Shown: positions 39,346 to 47,780 of the stretch, one piece after another | Position numbering within the stretch: the stretch's first letter is position 1 | Layout of the letters: every line of letters starts with the position of its first letter | Origin: Alphaproteobacteria bacterium | GTDB taxonomy: Bacteria > Pseudomonadota > Alphaproteobacteria > UBA6615 | Assembly (NCBI GenBank): GCA_028279245.1 | Contig: JANQOE010000017.1 | Location: forward strand, 1-64,000 | Direction: 5' to 3' | Length of the DNA: 64,000 nucleotides | The notes under the pieces: model-generated | Told to the model about the DNA's origin: nothing | Databases searched by the model: none | Seen by the model: only the letters and a program-made list of their open reading frames with translations | Program-made: the position numbers and the translations under genes

Positions 39346-40056
39346 TCAAAGGAAGCGCTGATAGAGCTTATTCGACCGATTCAGGTGGTCGCAAAGAGCG
39401 TTCTCGGCTTGATCAGCGTCTCGCTTTTCGATCGCGTCGACGATCGCCAGGTGTTCCGAAATCGTCAGGTCTTCGGAACCGGACACGCGAAGTTGGTCCA
39501 AGTAGAACTTTTGCAGCCAGGACAGGATTGCCATCGAGACAGCCGGATAGATGCTGTTGTCACCGACGGAGGCGATCCGCGTATGGAACTGCATGTCGCA
39601 GCGCATGAACGAACCCGCATTCTGTTCGTCTTTCGCGGCGGCTTGCTGGCGGACCAGTTCACGCAGCGCGGCCACGTCCTCTTCGGTTCCTGTCTCCGCA
39701 GCCCGCCGGACCATCTGCCGCTCAAACAGCAGCCGGGCTTCCTTCATTTCGCCCATCATCTTGTCCGACTTGTTCAGCAGAAATTGGGTCGTCACACCCA
39801 TCTGCTCGAACACCCGACCAAAATCGAGCTGTGAAATGCGGGCACGTTCGCCGTGGGAAATTGTCACGAAACCGAGGCGTTCCAGGTTCTGCAGGGCCTC
39901 CCGCACCGTTGGACGACCGACCTCGAACCAGGTCATGAGTTCGCGCTCGGACGGTAACTGGTCGCCAGGCTTCAGCTTTTCGGACTGGATGAAGTCCAAC
40001 AGTCCGTTGGTGACTTCTTCGTAGAGCTTGCGGCGGCGCACCGGTTCTGGGCGCAT
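39346..40056 (-). CDS. GntR/FadR-family transcriptional regulator
   Basis: LLDFIQSEKLKPGDQLPSERELMTWFEVGRPTVREALQNLERLGFVTISHGERARI HTH. Confidence 0.93.
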   Translation of the reverse strand: MRPEPVRRRKLYEEVTNGLLDFIQSEKLKPGDQLPSERELMTWFEVGRPTVREALQNLERLGFVTISHGERARISQLDFGRVFEQMGVTTQFLLNKSDKMMGEMKEARLLFERQMVRRAAETGTEEDVAALRELVRQQAAAKDEQNAGSFMRCDMQFHTRIASVGDNSIYPAVSMAILSWLQKFYLDQLRVSGSEDLTISEHLAIVDAIEKRDADQAENALCDHLNRSNKLYQRFL

Positions 40057-40239
40057 GGTTGACCTCCGTCAGATGTCAGGTTGTCGCATGTTTCACCGAT
40101 CGCCTGAAGAGAAAACCCCAACCCATTGAAAAAACTACATTACCGATTCATGGGCCCACCCAGGTGGGATCTCATGGCGCCGACCTTCCCGCGGAAGCAT
40201 TCTCCTGAAGATGAAACAACATGTTATCATCTTATTGTG

Positions 40240-40250
40240 TTGTCCGACCA
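40240..40250. promoter_or_regulatory. Candidate FadR-type GntR operator
   Basis: TTGTCCGACCA, one base from TGGTCCGACCA, in the GntR/SBP divergent region. Confidence 0.45.
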
Positions 40251-40360
40251 CCTGATTGTATAATCTGCGCGCCTTGAGGGTAACTTAATTCGGCTTGTCA
40301 TTTCCCGGTTGAGACACGTTTGGCCGGAATGACCAGCACGTACAGCAAGGGAGGATGAGG

Positions 40361-41371
40361 ATGCGCGTAGTGCATCTGGGCGCCGTCGCGATGGCGAGCG
40401 CCCTGTTTGTCGGAGTCAGCGGTTCGTCCGCGCAGGCACAGACGATCTGTTTCGCCTTTCAGGATCTCGAGACTGAGTTCTGGGTCGCCGGTCACAAGGC
40501 CATCACAACAACACTGGAAGAAAAGGGAGTCCGCGTCATCGAGCGGAATGGCAACGAGGATGCCAACCGCCAGCTTGAGCAGGTCCGTGACTGCATCGCG
40601 CAGGGTGTGGACGGGGTCATCATCATTCCGCAGGACGGCGAGAGCGCGGTGACCATCGTCAAGGAATCACAGGAGAATGATGTTCCGATTGCCGTGTTCA
40701 ATCGGCCACCATCCGACCTGAGCCGCGGCCTGGTGGTTGTTGCCGACAACGAAACCATCGCCCAACAGGCGGTCGAGTTCATGGCGCAGAAGGCGATAGC
40801 CAGGTTCGAGGTCACGGGCGAAAAGGCCACGCCGCTCATCATGGTCGGTGACCTGGGCGACCCGAATGCGGTCGGACGCCGCGACGGCTTCTTCAACGTG
40901 ATGGAGAAGTATCCGCAGTACTTTAACGATCCAATCGAGGTGTCGACCGAGTGGGATGCAGCAACCGCGCTCGCCAACCTCGAGGCGGCGGTTACCGCCA
41001 ATCCGGATGTCGACTTCCTGTTCACCTCATCGGATTTCTTGTTTCCGACGATCCGTTCGGTGCTTGAGCCGCGGGGCAAATGGCTGCCTGCCGGTCAGGA
41101 AGGACATGTGATCATGGGTGGCCTCGACGGTGATGCGACGGCGTGCCAACTCATCAAGGACGGATTTGTCACCGCCACGGGCGTACAGGATCTGTTCTTC
41201 GAGGCGGAAGCCGCAATGGATGCCATCCTGACAGCCATTGATGCCGGCGAAACGCAGCCCAACCAGGTTATTGAGGACCCCGGCTTCGCCTTGACCGCAG
41301 CCAACCTCGATGTCCGTGAGATGGACATGTGGGGTTGTGTATTGTTGGCCGAGGGCTTCTTGGATCAGTAG
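40361..41371 (+). CDS. ABC transporter substrate-binding protein (RbsB-like, CUT2)
   Basis: Signal peptide; TICFAFQDLETEFWVAGHKAITTTLEEKGVRVIERNGNEDANRQLEQVRDCIAQGVDGVIIIPQDGESAV. ATG 40361 is well spaced from AAGGGAGG. Confidence 0.92.
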   Translation: MRVVHLGAVAMASALFVGVSGSSAQAQTICFAFQDLETEFWVAGHKAITTTLEEKGVRVIERNGNEDANRQLEQVRDCIAQGVDGVIIIPQDGESAVTIVKESQENDVPIAVFNRPPSDLSRGLVVVADNETIAQQAVEFMAQKAIARFEVTGEKATPLIMVGDLGDPNAVGRRDGFFNVMEKYPQYFNDPIEVSTEWDAATALANLEAAVTANPDVDFLFTSSDFLFPTIRSVLEPRGKWLPAGQEGHVIMGGLDGDATACQLIKDGFVTATGVQDLFFEAEAAMDAILTAIDAGETQPNQVIEDPGFALTAANLDVREMDMWGCVLLAEGFLDQ

Positions 41372-41380
41372 AACGACGAC

Positions 41381-41409
41381 TTGGAGCCCGGCTGGTCGCC
41401 GGGCTCCAA
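41381..41409 (+). other. Intercistronic stem-loop after SBP (perfect 12 bp stem, 5 nt loop)
   Basis: TTGGAGCCCGGC-TGGTC-GCCGGGCTCCAA. Confidence 0.8.
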
Positions 41410-41437
41410 TACTCGCGAAGAAAGGTTGGACCGGCAG

Positions 41438-42586
41438 GTGTCCACAATCGAATCTGGGAGCGCGCCGGCGCAGGTAGGGTCAAAGGGCTGGGCCTCGCCG
41501 GTGCGGCGGGTGCTGCTGTCTGAGTACTTCGTCCTCTATCTGACGATTGTCTATTTCCTGATCCTGCTGCCGTTTCTGCCGACGCTTTCCAATCCGCAGA
41601 ACCTTAGTAACGTCCTCTCCAATATGTGGCCGTTGTTGGCGGTGGCGGTCGGCCAAACGCTGGTTCTCACAATTGCGGGCATCGACCTATCTCAGGGTTC
41701 CGTCATTGGCCTGACAAGCGTGGTCGGTGCCGCACTAATAGCAACGGCGGCGTCGAGCGACGTTCTGTCCAACAGCGTGTTATGGGGGTTGGTCATCACC
41801 GAGCAAGGCGGGCTGTTCGCCGGCAAGAGCTGGGCGGTCCCGGCCGGGATAGTGGCGATGCTGCTGGTCGGTGCATTGATCGGTCTGATCAACGGTATCG
41901 CCGTCGCTCTCCTCCGCATGCCGCCTTTCATGGTGACGTTGGTCGGCTTGATCGCGTTTGGCGCCTTCGCAATCTTCCTGACTCAATCCGAGAACATCAG
42001 AAACCTGCCGGATGCCTACATCGCGCTCGGCAAGGGCGATATCGTCTCCGTTTACCTCGGCGAACAATCGACACCTCAGATACCCCGGCGGCAGATCTAC
42101 TCCTTTATCACCTACCCGATGATCATCTCGATCACACTGGCGGTGTTCGCGCACTTTCTGCTGAGTCGCACGATGTTCGGCCGTCATGTGTACGCGGTAG
42201 GTGCCAATCGTCGCGCCGCCGAGATATCCGGTGTGCCGGCGAAGCGCATCATCATTCAGGTCTTCGTCTTCAGCGCGGTGTGCGCCACGATCGGCGGCAT
42301 CCTGTTCTCCGCCCGCCTGGAAGCCGGCCGGCCCACCTTGGGCGAAGGGACATTCCTGCTGGATGTCATCGGGGCCACGGTGATTGGCGGCACCAGCCTG
42401 TTCGGCGGGAAGGGCAAGATCGTTTGGACGTTCTTTGGCGTTCTGTTCTTTGTGTTGTTGTCGAATACGCTCAATCTGATGAACCTGTCATCATTCCACA
42501 TCGACATGGTCAAAGGGAGCGTCATCCTGGCGGCAGCATTGCTGGACGTCACTCGCAGGCGGCTGCTGGCCGGAGGCCTAGCATGA
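41438..42586 (+). CDS. ABC transporter permease (RbsC-like)
   Basis: LAVAVGQTLVLTIAGIDLSQGSVIGLTSVVGAAL...TMFGRHVYAVGANRRAAEISGVPAKRIIIQVFVFSA...GATVIGGTSLFGGKG. Track start 41381 lies in the hairpin, so GTG 41438 is preferred. Confidence 0.88.
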   Translation: MSTIESGSAPAQVGSKGWASPVRRVLLSEYFVLYLTIVYFLILLPFLPTLSNPQNLSNVLSNMWPLLAVAVGQTLVLTIAGIDLSQGSVIGLTSVVGAALIATAASSDVLSNSVLWGLVITEQGGLFAGKSWAVPAGIVAMLLVGALIGLINGIAVALLRMPPFMVTLVGLIAFGAFAIFLTQSENIRNLPDAYIALGKGDIVSVYLGEQSTPQIPRRQIYSFITYPMIISITLAVFAHFLLSRTMFGRHVYAVGANRRAAEISGVPAKRIIIQVFVFSAVCATIGGILFSARLEAGRPTLGEGTFLLDVIGATVIGGTSLFGGKGKIVWTFFGVLFFVLLSNTLNLMNLSSFHIDMVKGSVILAAALLDVTRRRLLAGGLA

Positions 42587-44088
42587 GCATCCTGCTGGAG
42601 ACTCGCGGTCTCACCAAGTCCTTCTTCGGCGTCCCGGCCCTCCGCGACGTGTCGTTGACGATCCACGAGGGCCGTATTCTTGGTCTGATCGGTGAGAATG
42701 GGGCGGGCAAGAGCACCCTGATGAATGTCGTTGACGGCGTGTTTCCGGCGACCGATGGCAGCATGTTTTTACGCGGCCTTCCCTATCAGCCCCGGTCGCC
42801 AGCCGATGCGACGGGTCATGGCATCGCGTTCATTCACCAGGAGCTCAACCTGTTCTCGAACCTGACTGTTGCCGAGAACATCTTCGTCGACGCGTTTCCG
42901 ATGCGCGCGGGCTTTATCGATCGGCGGTCGATGCGCCGGGAGACGGAACGGCTCCTGGCATCGCTGGACCTGGAGATTGCTCCCGACACCCTGCTCGACC
43001 GGTTGGCACCGGGTGAGCGGCAACTCGTCGAGATCGCCAAAGCATTGCGGTCAAACCCGCAGCTCATCATCTTCGATGAGCCCACAAGCTCCCTCACGGC
43101 CCGGGAAACGGAGCGACTGTTCGAGGTTATCCGTCGACTGCGGGATGAGGGCAAGACCTTGATCTACATCTCGCACATGCTGAGCGATGTCAGAGCTCTC
43201 TCAGACGACATCGCCGTGTTGCGCGACGGTGAACTGGTCGGCAGCGGCCCGGCTGAGGAGCTGGATACGAGCCGCATGATCGAGCTGATGATCGGCCGCG
43301 AGCTCGCGCAGCTTTATCCGCCAAAGACTGCGGCGCCCGGTCGTGATCCAGTGCTGCGAGTTGCGGCGATGACGCAGCCTGGCGTGGTCCAGGACGTCGA
43401 CTTGGAGGTCCGTGCGGGCGAGATTGTCGGGCTGTTCGGCCTCATGGGCGCGGGGCGGACCGAACTTGCCAGGATGGTCTTCGGTTTGGACGAGTTCGCG
43501 CACGGTGAGATACGGATCGGCGGCACGCTGTTACGCGGACAGTCACCCACCGATCGGATTGAACACGGCATGGCGTTCGTCACGGAGAACCGGCGCGAAG
43601 AGGGCTTGCTGATGGAGTCCACCATCGCCGACAACATCGCGCTGGTTTCGCTCGCGTCCTACGCGCGCACCATTCTGCGCTTTGTCGACGCCCCAAAGCT
43701 GTCGGCCGTCGCCCAGCAGATGGCGGACGATCTCCAGATCAAGGCCCACGACATCGGCGGGCAGCCGGCGAAGAGTCTCAGCGGCGGCAATCAACAGAAG
43801 GTCGTTATCGGCAAGTGGCTAATGCGGCAGCCCAAGCTGTTCGTCTTGGACGAACCGACACGCGGTGTCGACGTCGGCGCCAAATACGAGATCTACAGTC
43901 TGATGGATCGCCTCGCCCGCGAGGGGAGCGGCGTCCTATTCATCTCGTCGGAAGTCGAAGAGCTGATGGCGATGTGCGACCGCATCCTGGTGATGAACCG
44001 CGGTGAGGTTAGTGGCGAGTTTGGTGAGCGTCCCTTCAAGCAAGACCAGCTCCTGCGCGCAGCATTCCGCGAGGACTTGGCCGCATGA
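42583..44088 (+). CDS. Sugar ABC transporter ATP-binding protein (RbsA/MglA type, duplicated ATPase)
   Basis: MSILLETRGLTKSFFGVPALRDVSL...GENGAGKSTLMNVVDG...LSGGNQQKVVIGKWLMRQPKLFVLDEPTRGVDVGAK. Confidence 0.94.
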   Translation: MSILLETRGLTKSFFGVPALRDVSLTIHEGRILGLIGENGAGKSTLMNVVDGVFPATDGSMFLRGLPYQPRSPADATGHGIAFIHQELNLFSNLTVAENIFVDAFPMRAGFIDRRSMRRETERLLASLDLEIAPDTLLDRLAPGERQLVEIAKALRSNPQLIIFDEPTSSLTARETERLFEVIRRLRDEGKTLIYISHMLSDVRALSDDIAVLRDGELVGSGPAEELDTSRMIELMIGRELAQLYPPKTAAPGRDPVLRVAAMTQPGVVQDVDLEVRAGEIVGLFGLMGAGRTELARMVFGLDEFAHGEIRIGGTLLRGQSPTDRIEHGMAFVTENRREEGLLMESTIADNIALVSLASYARTILRFVDAPKLSAVAQQMADDLQIKAHDIGGQPAKSLSGGNQQKVVIGKWLMRQPKLFVLDEPTRGVDVGAKYEIYSLMDRLAREGSGVLFISSEVEELMAMCDRILVMNRGEVSGEFGERPFKQDQLLRAAFREDLAA

Positions 44089-45131
44089 ACCGGCTGGATC
44101 AGCTCCGGTCGCAGCTCCTGCGCAATTCGACGCTGGTGATGTTCGTGCTCATCTTCCTGTTCTTCGGTCTACAGGAACCGCGGTTTCTGCAGCCGGAGAG
44201 CCTGGGGAACATCATCAAGCAATCCTCTTTCATCGGGATCGCCGCAGTGGGGATGACATTTGTCCTGCTGACAGCGGGCATTGATCTGTCGGTCGGGTCG
44301 GTCATGTACCTGGCGCCGCTGATAGCCGGCTTCGCCATGCGCAACTATGGATTGGATGTCGAGTTCGCGCTGGTGCTGGCTATTTTCGCTGGCTTGGTGA
44401 TGGGGGCGATCAACGCGTTCTTCATCGTCGTGCTGCGGATCATCCCCTTCATCGTGACCCTCTCGACTCTGTTCTTCTTTCGCGGTGCTGGCACGTTCCT
44501 TACACAATCGCGGCAACTCGACTTTCCGCGAGAAGTGCTCGATTTCGGACTGGCGAGGGTTCTGGGTATCCCGCTTCCCATCATCATCTTCGCCCTGGTC
44601 GTCGCAGCCGCGTTCGTCACGCTGACACGCACACCGTTCGGACGGCACGTCTACGCGGTGGGTAATGACATCAACGCGGCGCGCAAGGCCGGCATCAACG
44701 TCGACTGGATTGTCTTCCGTGTCTACCTGATCAGCAGCGCGTGCGCGGCGCTGGCCGGGTTCATCGTCATCGCGCAGATCGGCCGGCTGGATCAGTCTTT
44801 CGGCGAGGGTCGGGAGTTCGATGTGATCGCGGCCGCGGTCCTTGGTGGCGCGAGCCTGTTCGGGGGTGTCGGCAGTGCGCTAAGTCCCTTGATCGGCGCC
44901 ACGATGATCCAGACGGTGAAAGCGGGCCTGATCTTCAACGGCACCAACTTGTATGCCCAACCCATCATGCTGGGCGCAGTCATCTTTGCCGCTGTGTTGT
45001 TTGACAGTCTGCGGCAAATGAACCTGCAGAAGTCGCGCCGGCGCTTCATCCGTCCGATTCAAACGGAGACGGAACCGGCCGAGCGGAACAAAGGACCGAG
45101 ACATCCAGCCGGCGCAGCGGCGCGGACGTAG
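44085..45131 (+). CDS. ABC transporter permease (RbsC-like), second
   Basis: AAVGMTFVLLTAGIDLSVGSVMYLAPLIAG...TPFGRHVYAVGNDINAARKAGINVDWIVFRVY...VLGGASLFGGVGSALSPLIGA. Confidence 0.93.
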   Translation: MNRLDQLRSQLLRNSTLVMFVLIFLFFGLQEPRFLQPESLGNIIKQSSFIGIAAVGMTFVLLTAGIDLSVGSVMYLAPLIAGFAMRNYGLDVEFALVLAIFAGLVMGAINAFFIVVLRIIPFIVTLSTLFFFRGAGTFLTQSRQLDFPREVLDFGLARVLGIPLPIIIFALVVAAAFVTLTRTPFGRHVYAVGNDINAARKAGINVDWIVFRVYLISSACAALAGFIVIAQIGRLDQSFGEGREFDVIAAAVLGGASLFGGVGSALSPLIGATMIQTVKAGLIFNGTNLYAQPIMLGAVIFAAVLFDSLRQMNLQKSRRRFIRPIQTETEPAERNKGPRHPAGAAART

Positions 45132-45141
45132 GGTAAAAGCC

Positions 45142-46398
45142 ATGGGCGTTTCACGTATCGAGGCAGACTATCTGATCGAAACCGCATTCGATCCCCGCGC
45201 CGCGGCAGAGGCCATGGCCGGCGAACAGTCCTCCGGGACATTCGTCAAGGTCCCGGGTCAGACCGCCGAACTGGAAGCGCGATCAGCAGCGCGCGTGGAG
45301 GCCCTGAGCGCACTCGAGCCGATTGAGACCCCTTCCCTGCCCGGTGCCCGACGCCCGGACAACGCGCCGATCCAGCGGGCAACTGTTACGCTGTCTTGGC
45401 CCATCGACAACCTCGGCCCATCGCTGCCAAACCTGATGGCAACGGTGTCCGGTAACCTTTACGAACTCGGCCAGTTCTCCGGGTTGCGGTTACTCAACTT
45501 GCGGTTGCCCGATGCGTTCGCTGATGCCTATCCCGGCCCGCGCTTCGGGGTCGAGGGTACCCGACGGCTGTCAGGCGTCGTCAGCGGTCCGCTGGTAGGC
45601 ACGATTATCAAGCCGAGCGTCGGCTTCGGACCTCAGGAAACCGCCGATCTGGTTCGCGCGCTGGCGGAAGCCGACATCGACTTCATCAAGGACGACGAGT
45701 TGCAGGCCGACGGACCCACCTGCCCGTTTGACCAACGGGTCGAGGCGGTGATGACCGAGATCGATCGGGCTGCCGACAAGACCGGCAAGAAGATCATGTA
45801 CGCCTTCAACCTGACCGGCGATCTGGATCAGATGCGGCGGCGGCACGATCTGGTGGTCAAGCGCGGCGGCACTTGTGTGATGGCCAGTCTGAACAGTGTT
45901 GGCCTTGTCGGCATGATCGAACTGGGCCGCCACGCCAAGCTGCCGATCCATGCCCACCGGAATGGCTGGGGGTACCTGTCGCGTCACCCAAGCCTCGGGT
46001 TTTCTTATGTGGCATGGCAGAAGTTCTGGCGCTTGGCCGGTGCCGACCACATGCATGTGAACGGTATTCGCAACAAGTTCTGCGAGGATGATGAGAGCGT
46101 CATTGCGTCGGCGCGCGCGTGCCTGACACCTCTGTTCGACGACAAGCCGTGCCTGACTATGCCGGTGTTCTCGTCCGGCCAATGGGCCGGGCAGGCGTTC
46201 GACACCTATGCAGCGCTGGGATCGGCCGATCTGATCTACGCCGCGGGCGGCGGGATCATGGCGCATCCGGCCGGGCCGCGCGGCGGGGTCGAGAGTATTC
46301 GCGCGGCGTGGGCCGCAGCGCAGGCTGGAGAAACTCTGGAAAGCACCGCGGCGCGGATCCCAGCCGTAGGCCAGGCGGTGGAGAAGTTCGGCGGATGA
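45142..46398 (+). CDS. RuBisCO-like protein, probable 3-oxo-isoapionate-4-phosphate transcarboxylase/hydrolase or decarboxylase
   Basis: RLP fold: VGTIIKPSVGF, ADIDFIKDDELQ (Lys at the carbamylation site), LPIHAHRNGWGYLSRHPSLGFSY, AGGGIMAHPAGPRGG; adjacent kinase and ApnO-like genes. Confidence 0.85.
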   Translation: MGVSRIEADYLIETAFDPRAAAEAMAGEQSSGTFVKVPGQTAELEARSAARVEALSALEPIETPSLPGARRPDNAPIQRATVTLSWPIDNLGPSLPNLMATVSGNLYELGQFSGLRLLNLRLPDAFADAYPGPRFGVEGTRRLSGVVSGPLVGTIIKPSVGFGPQETADLVRALAEADIDFIKDDELQADGPTCPFDQRVEAVMTEIDRAADKTGKKIMYAFNLTGDLDQMRRRHDLVVKRGGTCVMASLNSVGLVGMIELGRHAKLPIHAHRNGWGYLSRHPSLGFSYVAWQKFWRLAGADHMHVNGIRNKFCEDDESVIASARACLTPLFDDKPCLTMPVFSSGQWAGQAFDTYAALGSADLIYAAGGGIMAHPAGPRGGVESIRAAWAAAQAGETLESTAARIPAVGQAVEKFGG

Positions 46399-47768
46399 CG
46401 TCGCTGCCCGACGGTCTGTTGCTCTCGTTTTACGGAGACGACTTCACCGGGTCGGCGGCGGTGATGGAGGTGTTCTCCTTCGCTGGTCTGCCGGCCATTC
46501 TCTTTCTCGATATCCCAACCACCGAGCAGCTGGCGAACTTGACGAGTTACCGCGCGGTGGGGATCGCCGGCGTGGCGCGCGCCAAGAACCCGGACTGGAT
46601 GGAAGTCAATCTGCCGCCAGTGTTCCGGACCCTGCGGGAGCTGAACGCACCCCTGGCCCATTACAAGGTCTGTTCCACCTTTGATTCCGCTCCGACCACC
46701 GGTTCGATCGGCAAGGCCATTGACATCGCCGCGCCAATCCTCGGCGGCCGGTGGCATCCACTGTTGATCGCTGCGCCGACGATCCGTCGTTACCAGGCTT
46801 TCGGAAACCTGTTCGCCGCCGTCGACGGATTCGCCCACCGGCTCGACCGCCATCCGACGATGAGCCGTCATCCGACTACGCCGATGAACGAGGCGGACGT
46901 CCGATTGCATTTGGGTGAACAGACGGAGAAGCAGGTTGGCCTGCTTGATCTCCTGGCACTGCGGACGGACGATCCGCGGCACGCGCTCGCGCAAGAGATG
47001 GTGAATGGCAGCGAGGTCATCGCGCTCGACGTGATCGACGATGCGGGTCTTGCCGCGGCCGGTCGTCTGATCTGGCAGGAGCGCGGCGAACGCCTGCTCG
47101 CCATTGGGTCCCAGGGCGTGGAGTACGCGTTGGTCGCCCATTGGCGAGAAGCGGGACTGTTACCTGATGAACCCGGGTCCTTTGCCGCGGGCAAGGAGGA
47201 TCGGATCGCCGTTGTCTCCGGCTCCTGCTCGCCGGAGACCGCCCAGCAGATCGAGTGGGCCGGCAGCAATGGTTTCGCGCTGATCCGGATCGACCCCAGC
47301 CTGGTAACCGATTCCGCGGCATGGCAAGGCGAAGTCGGCCGCGCCACGCAGGCAGCCTTGGACGCGGTCGGCCAAGGCCGAGATCCAATCGTATTCACGG
47401 CCAAGGGCCCGGACGACCCGGCCATTCAACGCTTCAACGAGTCCGTCGACATAGCGCGGCTTGCGCCCGCGGAAGCAAATGCGCGCGTCGGAAACGGCCT
47501 CGGTGAGTCTCTCAACAACGTCATGGGCCGCTCTGGGCTGCGCCGATGCGTGATCGCCGGCGGCGATACGTCGAGCTACGGCGCGCCGGCACTGGGAATC
47601 TACGCCCTCACCGCGCTGGCGCCGACGGGCGTGCCCGGTGCTGCGTTGTACAAGGCACATTCGAATGCCACGGAATATGCCGATTTGGAGATCGCCCTCA
47701 AGGGCGGACAGATGGGAACACACGACTACTTCGGCCAGATCAAAGAGGGCGGCCGGCTGGGTCCATAG
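46395..47768 (+). CDS. oiaK: Four-carbon acid sugar kinase family (DUF1537), probable 3-oxo-isoapionate kinase
   Basis: LLLSFYGDDFTGSAAVMEVFSFAGLPAILFL...YKVCSTFDSAPTTGSIGKAID...CVIAGGDTSSYGAPALGI; ATGA overlap with the RLP gene. Confidence 0.8.
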   Translation: MTSLPDGLLLSFYGDDFTGSAAVMEVFSFAGLPAILFLDIPTTEQLANLTSYRAVGIAGVARAKNPDWMEVNLPPVFRTLRELNAPLAHYKVCSTFDSAPTTGSIGKAIDIAAPILGGRWHPLLIAAPTIRRYQAFGNLFAAVDGFAHRLDRHPTMSRHPTTPMNEADVRLHLGEQTEKQVGLLDLLALRTDDPRHALAQEMVNGSEVIALDVIDDAGLAAAGRLIWQERGERLLAIGSQGVEYALVAHWREAGLLPDEPGSFAAGKEDRIAVVSGSCSPETAQQIEWAGSNGFALIRIDPSLVTDSAAWQGEVGRATQAALDAVGQGRDPIVFTAKGPDDPAIQRFNESVDIARLAPAEANARVGNGLGESLNNVMGRSGLRRCVIAGGDTSSYGAPALGIYALTALAPTGVPGAALYKAHSNATEYADLEIALKGGQMGTHDYFGQIKEGGRLGP

Positions 47769-47780
47769 GGAGGAAAGACG

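Noticed and set aside
41626-42582. N-terminal 319 aa extension of the CUT2 ATPase ORF
   Set aside because: Reads out of frame through the permease gene; the true start is ATG 42583.
46119-46394. N-terminal 92 aa extension of the kinase ORF
   Set aside because: Overlaps the RLP gene in another frame; ATG 46395 overlapping the RLP stop is the natural start.
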